From Oscillospiraceae bacterium (GTDB lineage Bacteria > Bacillota_A > Clostridia > Saccharofermentanales > Saccharofermentanaceae), in contig CADCPU010000479.1 of assembly GCA_902803365.1 (NCBI GenBank), positions 1 to 5,406 of the forward strand: a stretch of DNA of 5,406 bases, read 5' to 3'. The position numbers and the translations under genes are program-made. The notes under the pieces were generated by a model. It was given only the letters and a program-made list of their open reading frames with translations. It made no database searches and was not told the DNA's origin. Every line of letters starts with the position of its first letter. Within the stretch, counting starts at the first letter, position 1. Of this stretch, positions 1 through 3,720 are shown piece by piece.

Positions 1-87
1 AGCAAGATAAAGGACTTTGCATATGTTCATTACGGTCGAAAAAAGATGAACAGGACTGTTCAAAAGTTGCGTGCAGGGGGACGCTGA
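1..87 (+). CDS. Possible 3' end of an upstream gene (partial, low confidence)
   Basis: Reading from the first base, 28 sense codons run to a TGA at 85-87. The predicted tail is basic and ends in LRAGGR. I do not recognise it and assign no function. An open run of 28 codons is not rare by chance, and a second frame starting at base 3 is also open to about base 98, so this is only a candidate. In its favour, the stop falls before the promoter elements of the next gene, which is the usual arrangement. The 5' end lies outside the window. The alternative is that bases 1-178 are entirely intergenic. Confidence 0.25.
   Translation, partial: SKIKDFAYVHYGRKKMNRTVQKLRAGGR
47..62. promoter_or_regulatory. 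Inverted repeat TGAACAG-GA-CTGTTCA upstream of the first lipoprotein
   Basis: Two perfect 7-bp arms are separated by 2 bp. This could be the binding site of a dimeric regulator or a small hairpin. It lies about 80 bp upstream of the -10 box of the next gene and would fall inside the possible partial gene at 1-87. It resembles a LexA/DinR box in containing GAAC and GTTC, but the half-sites are 6 bp apart rather than the 4 bp of the Firmicute SOS box. The regulator is unknown. Confidence 0.3.
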
Positions 88-118
88 ATATCATTTGAAC
101 CGTGCAAAAAGCTCGTTT

Positions 119-131
119 TGTGCGCCGCACA
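119..131. promoter_or_regulatory. Candidate operator: palindrome TGTGCG-C-CGCACA over the -35 position
   Basis: A perfect 6-bp inverted repeat around one central base sits where the -35 hexamer of the gene 1 promoter should be. With a 17-bp spacer the hexamer would be 121-126, which reads TGCGCC and does not resemble TTGACA. A palindrome replacing a poor -35 box suggests a regulator-dependent promoter, either activator-assisted or repressed. That role is inferred from position only. Confidence 0.35.
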
Positions 132-143
132 TTCCCAATTGTG

Positions 144-149
144 TATAAT
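144..149 (+). promoter_or_regulatory. -10 box TATAAT of the first lipoprotein gene
   Basis: This is a perfect match to the sigma-A -10 consensus, 35 bp before the ATG at 179. It leaves room for a leader of roughly 20-25 nt that contains the ribosome binding site. No good -35 box lies 16-18 bp upstream; the nearest TTG-type hexamer (TTGTGC at 118-123) is 20 bp away. The start of transcription would be near 155. Confidence 0.55.
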
Positions 150-164
150 ATTCATGGAAAACAC

Positions 165-172
165 AGGGAGGT
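165..172 (+). promoter_or_regulatory. Ribosome binding site AGGGAGGT for the first lipoprotein
   Basis: A strong Shine-Dalgarno sequence lies 6 nt before the ATG at 179. It fixes the start directly upstream of a typical lipoprotein signal peptide. Confidence 0.75.
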
Positions 173-178
173 ATAGAT

Positions 179-1402
179 ATGAAGAAAACTTTCGCTATGG
201 CGGTTACCATTGCCATGATAATGTGCATGACGAGCGGTTGCTACGGTGAGTATAAGTTGAAGAAATTTGACATCGAAGTCGGTGATGAGATCACCCTGGG
301 AAAGTACCAGAATGAAGAGATCGAATGGGATGTTTTGTCCAGACACTTTTATCCTGATGAGGGCAAGGTAACGATCGAGCTTCAGAGCAAGTATGCGCTT
401 GACTGTCAGCCGTTCAATGAGGATGGTCCGTCATCCTGGGACGACAGTTCACTTCGTGAATGGCTCAACAAGTATTTTTTTGAAGAGGCTTTCTCGAGCA
501 AAGAACAGAAGCATATCGTTGATACTACATACTATAACTACGTAGGTGACAGTCGTTATCTGACTGACAAGGTTTATATAATGGGTCTTCTGTGGTATCA
601 CATGCGAGCTGATGATGCCGTTTGTGAGCCGACTGACTATGCTGAGGATAAAGGCATCGATATGGAAGACGGAAGGTGCAGAGTTTGGGGCAGGGATGTT
701 CTGTCAGCAGCAATGGCCAATACTTCCGGGGAAAGCGGTACGCATGAATTTGCCGTAGCTTTTACTTATGATGGAAATGTAGGCTCCGCTTGGGATGGCA
801 AGGGCAAAGATGATTCTTTTACAGCAGAAGACATTGGAGTAAGACCTGTTATCAATGTGGAATACAAAGCTCCATATACAACGAGGGATCTGAATCCCGG
901 GGATCTCGTTACATTTGGAACATACGATGAAGCACCTATTGAATGGATAGTAACAGACAGGGAAAAGAGCGAAGTTACATTGTTCAGTCGTTACGGATTG
1001 GATGATATGCGTATGGATAAGGACAGTGATACGGAATTCAAAGATTCTGAGCTTTACGAATGGCTCAACGATGACTTTGTAAGTGATGCATTCAACAAAA
1101 AAGAACAAAAGCAACTGGTTGCATTTGATTCTGACGACCTCGTGACATTCCTGTCTTTGGATGATATACGTGATATGGCAAGGGAGGCTAAACCTGAATT
1201 ATATGCCACCTATTCACCTGCCTACTTTGAATCGCAGGAAGAGAATGACGACAATGTTTTTGATTCATATTGGCTCAGTGATTTTAAACCAAATAGTGAA
1301 GACGGAAAAACGCATAGATTTTTCCAAATAAAAACTCTTGGAGGAAAGTGTACCGCAGATGAGGAACACTCGATACGACCGGTTATAAAGGTTGCGTTTT
1401 GA
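179..1402 (+). CDS. Secreted lipoprotein with two tandem DUF6273-like domains
   Basis: This gene encodes 407 residues. Residues 1-20 are a lipoprotein signal peptide: basic MKK, a hydrophobic stretch, then lipobox TSGC with Cys21 as the lipidation site. The mature protein should be anchored to the outer face of the membrane. The rest is two copies of a DUF6273-like domain. Copy 1 (about 34-228) has the family hallmarks LGKY, EEIEWDVLS, SLREWLN, AFSSKEQKHIV and RPVINV. Copy 2 (about 238-407) has FGTY, APIEWIV, LYEWLN, AFNKKEQKQLV and RPVIKV. The family is frequent in Clostridia secreted proteins, sometimes beside lectin-like or adhesion domains, but its function is not established. I see no catalytic motif and infer a ligand-binding or structural surface role. 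Start choice is supported by the strong ribosome binding site and the signal peptide. The gene appears monocistronic, with a hairpin about 20 bp after the stop. I am confident of the gene and of lipidation, fairly confident of the domain family, and do not know the role. Confidence 0.9.
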   Translation: MKKTFAMAVTIAMIMCMTSGCYGEYKLKKFDIEVGDEITLGKYQNEEIEWDVLSRHFYPDEGKVTIELQSKYALDCQPFNEDGPSSWDDSSLREWLNKYFFEEAFSSKEQKHIVDTTYYNYVGDSRYLTDKVYIMGLLWYHMRADDAVCEPTDYAEDKGIDMEDGRCRVWGRDVLSAAMANTSGESGTHEFAVAFTYDGNVGSAWDGKGKDDSFTAEDIGVRPVINVEYKAPYTTRDLNPGDLVTFGTYDEAPIEWIVTDREKSEVTLFSRYGLDDMRMDKDSDTEFKDSELYEWLNDDFVSDAFNKKEQKQLVAFDSDDLVTFLSLDDIRDMAREAKPELYATYSPAYFESQEENDDNVFDSYWLSDFKPNSEDGKTHRFFQIKTLGGKCTADEEHSIRPVIKVAF

Positions 1403-1421
1403 GTATTAGATATTAATTATG

Positions 1422-1454
1422 GCCGGCGCACGAGACTGCTTTTGTTGCGCCGGT
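1422..1454 (+). terminator. GC-rich hairpin after the first lipoprotein gene (possible terminator)
   Basis: CCGGCGCA at 1423-1430 pairs perfectly with TGCGCCGG at 1446-1453, extended by a G-T wobble at 1422/1454. The loop of 15 nt is pyrimidine-rich (CTTTTG). The position, 20 bp after the stop codon, fits a terminator. However, no T-run follows the stem, so it is not a canonical Rho-independent terminator. Its right arm overlaps the degenerate left half of the first unit of the repeat array. It could instead protect the 3' end of the mRNA or mark the edge of the array. Confidence 0.4.
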
Positions 1455-1690
1455 AGCCCTAAGGTTCACTGAGTCCTTTGGAATGACGTTGTCCAGTGAA
1501 CCCTAGGTTTACTAGGACTGCAAAGATGAAGTTGCTCAGTAAACCCTAGGTTCACTAAGATCTGTAGAAAACGAAATCTCAGTAAACCCTAGGTTCACTC
1601 AGACTAAAAATTTAAGCGCTGCCAGTGAACCCTAGGTTCACTGAGACCTTTTGCCAGAGGGCATCCAGTGAACCATAGGTTTACTCAGAC
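1452..1690. repeat. Array of palindromic repeats with an exact 43-bp period
   Basis: The core is AGTGAACCCTAGGTTCACT, an inverted repeat with 8-bp arms (AGTGAACC/GGTTCACT) around CTA. Clear cores lie at 1495-1513, 1538-1556, 1581-1599, 1624-1642 and 1667-1685, each start exactly 43 bp from the last. A sixth unit at 1452-1470 keeps the register and the right arm, but its left arm is replaced by hairpin sequence. Conservation extends to a pyrimidine-C before the core and NAGAC after it in most copies, giving about 26 conserved bases and 17-bp spacers that differ from each other. Variation is mostly at one symmetric position (G to A in the left arm of copies 2 and 3; C to T in the right arm of copies 1 and 5). 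Copy 5 also has CATAGG instead of CCTAGG. No cas gene is in the window. The 43-bp step is about four helical turns, which would put sites on one face of the DNA. I infer cooperative protein binding, with function unproven. Confidence 0.9.
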
Positions 1691-1708
1691 GAGATTAAAC
1701 TGTATTAT
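1680..1708 (+). promoter_or_regulatory. Candidate promoter of the second lipoprotein, -35 inside the last repeat
   Basis: TTTACT at 1680-1685 matches four of six bases of TTGACA. It is followed after exactly 17 bp by TATTAT at 1703-1708, which matches five of six bases of TATAAT. The -35 box is the right arm of the last array repeat, in the T variant of that arm. Transcription would start near 1715 and include the leader hairpin at 1723-1751. The region is AT-rich, and TATAAC at 1715-1720 is a competing -10, so the assignment is tentative. If it is right, a protein bound to the array would touch RNA polymerase directly. Confidence 0.4.
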
Positions 1709-1722
1709 AGTGATTATAACTT

Positions 1723-1751
1723 CGGCGGGACACTCCTAAGTGAAGCCGCCG
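1723..1751 (+). other. Two-tier leader hairpin just before the second lipoprotein
   Basis: The outer stem is CGGCGG (1723-1728) paired with CCGCCG (1746-1751). The inner stem is CACT (1731-1734) paired with AGTG (1739-1742), around a CCTA loop. A small internal loop (GA opposite AAG) separates them. It ends 6 nt before the Shine-Dalgarno sequence. No T-run follows, so it is not an obvious terminator. It could stabilise the mRNA 5' end or modulate ribosome access. Confidence 0.45.
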
Positions 1752-1757
1752 GTGAAT

Positions 1758-1763
1758 AGGGAG
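1758..1763 (+). promoter_or_regulatory. Ribosome binding site AGGGAG deciding the start at 1772
   Basis: The site is 8 nt before the ATG at 1772 and only 5 nt before an in-frame TTG at 1769. The spacing and the codon both favour ATG. Confidence 0.65.
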
Positions 1764-1771
1764 ATACATTG

Positions 1772-2497
1772 ATGAAGATTTATAGAGGAATAGTCATTTT
1801 GACTGCTCTTAGTTTGCTTATGACATCATGCTCGGATGCTGCTGAGCGAGAAGAAACAACTCAACCCACAGATGCGTACGCCGGACAGATCGACACGCTG
1901 CTCGACCAACATGAAGTTTGGGAGATCACGCATACCAAGCATGGCGATTTCGATGAATATGAATCACAGCCATTTGGCTGGACGGTGACGGACCTTGATC
2001 ATGACGGTTATCTTGAAGTCATCAAGGCAGGCATTATGGGAACCGGCAGATTCTCCTGGTCTGAGATTTACGAAGTAACGGAAGACGGCAAAATCGAATT
2101 AAGATACTCGTCTTTCGAAAACGAGAATTATCTTAATGCGGATATCGTGCTCTATGATTCCATGAAATACTTCGTGAATGACGGAGATTACTTCTACATC
2201 TGCGGAGATACAGAAGGGTATATGCCGGAAGGATACAAGGATCGTTATGTGAAGTTCGGACTTGTAGATGATGACATCAGTTGTGAGAACATCTGTTGGT
2301 TATGGTCTAACGAAGAAACTACTTACTATGATGCAGCTGACAACGAGATAACAGAAGATGGATTTAATGAACTCGTAAGCAAAGAAGTTGAATCAGGCGA
2401 GTTCGAGGAAGTCAAATTCTTATGGACTACGGAAGACGTGAGCAGAGACGCCTTGACTGCAGCGGCAACTGCCTTCTTGGGAGAAAAGATATCATGA
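1772..2497 (+). CDS. Small secreted lipoprotein with a DxDxDG-type loop
   Basis: The protein has 241 residues. Residues 1-19 form a signal peptide (basic start, then a hydrophobic core through ILTALSLLM) ending in MTSC, with Cys20 as the predicted lipidation site. A low-complexity linker rich in Glu and Thr (about 22-36) follows. The clearest motif is DLDHDGYLEV at 74-83, an Asp-rich loop like the calcium-binding turn of EF-hand, dockerin or FG-GAP/VCBS repeats. Comparable DxDGDGxxE loops are common in Clostridia lipoproteins of unknown role. The remainder is acidic and aromatic-rich, which suits an exported soluble domain. I do not recognise a named family and assign no reaction. An in-frame TTG lies one codon upstream, but ATG is better placed. 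The stop overlaps the start of the next gene (ATGA), so the two are co-transcribed and probably translationally coupled. The gene lies directly downstream of the repeat array, whose last copy may form part of its promoter. Confidence 0.85.
   Translation: MKIYRGIVILTALSLLMTSCSDAAEREETTQPTDAYAGQIDTLLDQHEVWEITHTKHGDFDEYESQPFGWTVTDLDHDGYLEVIKAGIMGTGRFSWSEIYEVTEDGKIELRYSSFENENYLNADIVLYDSMKYFVNDGDYFYICGDTEGYMPEGYKDRYVKFGLVDDDISCENICWLWSNEETTYYDAADNEITEDGFNELVSKEVESGEFEEVKFLWTTEDVSRDALTAAATAFLGEKIS
2479..2483 (+). promoter_or_regulatory. Ribosome binding site GGGAG for the GrpB-family gene
   Basis: It lies within the last codons of the lipoprotein gene, 10 nt before the ATG at 2494. It supports that start over an in-frame upstream ATG at 2422, which would place 24 non-family residues ahead of the domain. 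Confidence 0.6.
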
Positions 2498-3006
2498 AAA
2501 AACATGTCGTTGTAGAGCCATATAATGAAGCATGGAAAACTGACTTCATTGCGATCAAAGACGAGTTGGAACCGGTCCTGGAAGGTCTTGCATTACAGAT
2601 CGAACACGTCGGAAGCACTTCGGTAGAGGGACTGGCGGCCAAGCCTATTATCGATATCGATGTCGTCATTCGAGACAGGGAAGATCTGCCGACAGTAATA
2701 TCAGCACTTCAAACGCTCGGCTACACACACGAAGGTGATCAGGGTATCCCGGGACGCGAAGCCTTTAAGTACACGGGCAAGGAATACTTAAGGAAACATC
2801 ACCTTTATGTATGTGCGCAGGATGCGGCTGAACTTAAGAGGCATATCGCTTTCCGTGACTATCTCAGAAGCCATCCTGATGCCGTTGCTGAATACAGCAG
2901 GATCAAGGAAGCGGGCGCGAAGTTGTACCCGTGGGATATCGATAGATACATCGAGCATAAGTCGCCATTTATTGAATCGATATATAAGCGAATAGGCTTG
3001 TCTTAA
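2494..3006 (+). CDS. GrpB/UPF0157 family protein (nucleotidyltransferase-like fold)
   Basis: The protein has 170 residues, close to the family's usual length. It starts at MKKHVVVEPYNEAW, the typical GrpB beginning. Family landmarks follow in order: IEHVGSTSVEGLAAKPIIDIDVVI (about 36-59), with the GSTS and DxD signature shared with nucleotidyltransferase-like folds; IPGREAF (85-91); HHLYVC (102-107); the AFRDYLRSHPDAV segment (119-131); and YPWDIDRYIEHKSPFI near the C-terminus. It should be cytoplasmic. GrpB-domain proteins occur alone or fused to CoaE, but their substrate is not firmly established, so I give no reaction. The acidic residues Asp54 and Asp56 are candidate metal ligands by analogy. 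The start overlaps the stop of the preceding lipoprotein by 4 bp. The pairing with a secreted lipoprotein has no obvious functional logic. Identification of the family is confident. Confidence 0.93.
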   Translation: MKKHVVVEPYNEAWKTDFIAIKDELEPVLEGLALQIEHVGSTSVEGLAAKPIIDIDVVIRDREDLPTVISALQTLGYTHEGDQGIPGREAFKYTGKEYLRKHHLYVCAQDAAELKRHIAFRDYLRSHPDAVAEYSRIKEAGAKLYPWDIDRYIEHKSPFIESIYKRIGLS

Positions 3007-3039
3007 GGCGTGCGCGTGCGCAGGCCCAGGCCGCGCGCC
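3007..3039. terminator. Very GC-rich hairpin between convergent genes (possible bidirectional terminator)
   Basis: GGCGTGCG at 3007-3014 pairs with CGCGCGCC at 3032-3039, with one G-T wobble. Alternative registers exist because the sequence is so repetitive in GC. It fills the 40-bp gap between the stop of the GrpB gene and the stop of the response regulator on the other strand. That position fits a shared terminator. No T-tract flanks it on either strand, so termination, if it happens here, is not of the canonical intrinsic type. Confidence 0.4.
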
Positions 3040-3046
3040 CGCAAAG

Positions 3047-3718
3047 TCACCCTTTGCTCCATTTATACCCGACCTTGATGACGGTCTCGATGTGATAACC
3101 TGCTTTGCCCAATGCCTTGCGGAGTTTTTTTACATGCGTGTCGACTGTGCGGTCGTAGCCTTCGAAGTCTGAGCCCCATACATTATCGAGTATCTGATCG
3201 CGCGTGAGGACGAGTTCCTTGTGATCCAGGAAGAGCATCAGGAGATCGTATTCCTTTGGTGCGAGAGTGATCTCCTTGCCGTCGACCATAACGAGACGAC
3301 GTGCCGGCTCGATGCTGATCTCGTCGACCAGGATGCGGCCGTTCTTGACGAGCAGGCCGTGGTAGCGGTTGATCAGCGCGTTGACCTTCATGAGCAGGAC
3401 CTGGGTCGAGAAAGGCTTGGTGACGTATTCGTCAGCACCGATCTCGTAGCCCGAGATTATGTCGCATTCATCGCCGAGCGCAGTCAGGAAGATGATCGGG
3501 ACGTCGTAGCGTGAGCGGATGTAGCGGCAGACTTCCTTGCCGTCCTTACCGGGCATCATGATGTCGAGGATCACGATGTCGTATTGTTTTCGATCGGCGA
3601 AGGAACAGGCGTCGTTTCCGTTGGCGACCGCATCGACTTCAAATCCGTTCTTGCGGAAGAAAACGGATACGACGTTCCTTAATGTTGCTTCATCTTCTGC
3701 GAGTAAAACCTGATACAT
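3047..3718 (-). CDS. OmpR/PhoB-type response regulator
   Basis: The protein has 223 residues and is a cytoplasmic transcription factor activated by phosphorylation from the kinase encoded just upstream. The receiver domain spans about 3-116: acidic pair Glu8/Asp9, phospho-acceptor Asp52 in VILDIMMPGKDG, Thr79 in FLTA, and Lys101 in VTKPF are all present. The winged-helix DNA-binding domain spans about 127-221, with the hallmark LAPKEYDLL, LTRDQILDNVWG and RTVDTHVKKLRKAL segments and a C-terminal VGYKW wing. The start at 3718 is set by AAAGGA ending 6 nt upstream. A longer frame to 3784 and an ATG at 3724 (which abuts the ribosome binding site) are not credible starts. The gene begins 2 bp after the kinase stop. 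Target sites cannot be read from the sequence; the 43-bp repeat array is a possible target, but no evidence links them. It belongs to the PhoB/VanR-like class, and no specific symbol is justified. Confidence 0.96.
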   Translation of the reverse strand: MYQVLLAEDEATLRNVVSVFFRKNGFEVDAVANGNDACSFADRKQYDIVILDIMMPGKDGKEVCRYIRSRYDVPIIFLTALGDECDIISGYEIGADEYVTKPFSTQVLLMKVNALINRYHGLLVKNGRILVDEISIEPARRLVMVDGKEITLAPKEYDLLMLFLDHKELVLTRDQILDNVWGSDFEGYDRTVDTHVKKLRKALGKAGYHIETVIKVGYKWSKG

Positions 3719-3720
3719 TA

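Noticed and set aside
47..62. LexA/DinR SOS box
   Set aside because: GAAC and GTTC are separated by 6 bp, whereas the Firmicute box has 4 bp.
3..98. Open frame starting at base 3
   Set aside because: It is equally short, runs on past the other frame's stop, and has an unconvincing Cys-rich composition. There is no basis to call it a gene.
704..1114. 136-codon minus-strand open frame inside the first lipoprotein gene
   Set aside because: It lies wholly opposite a convincing signal-peptide-bearing gene, shows no recognisable domain and has no supporting ribosome binding site that I could see.
1452..1690. Calling the repeat array a CRISPR array
   Set aside because: The spacers would be about 17 bp, no cas genes are present in the window, two neighbouring spacers look related, and the end copies vary at functional positions. 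It is better described as a phased palindromic repeat array.
1709..1728. A seventh, decayed repeat unit after the array
   Set aside because: AGTGA occurs at 1709, but one base out of register, and the rest does not match the core.
2422..2493. Longer N-terminus for the GrpB-family protein
   Set aside because: The added 24 residues lie in the coding end of the lipoprotein in another frame and are not part of the family. The ATG at 2494 has its own ribosome binding site.
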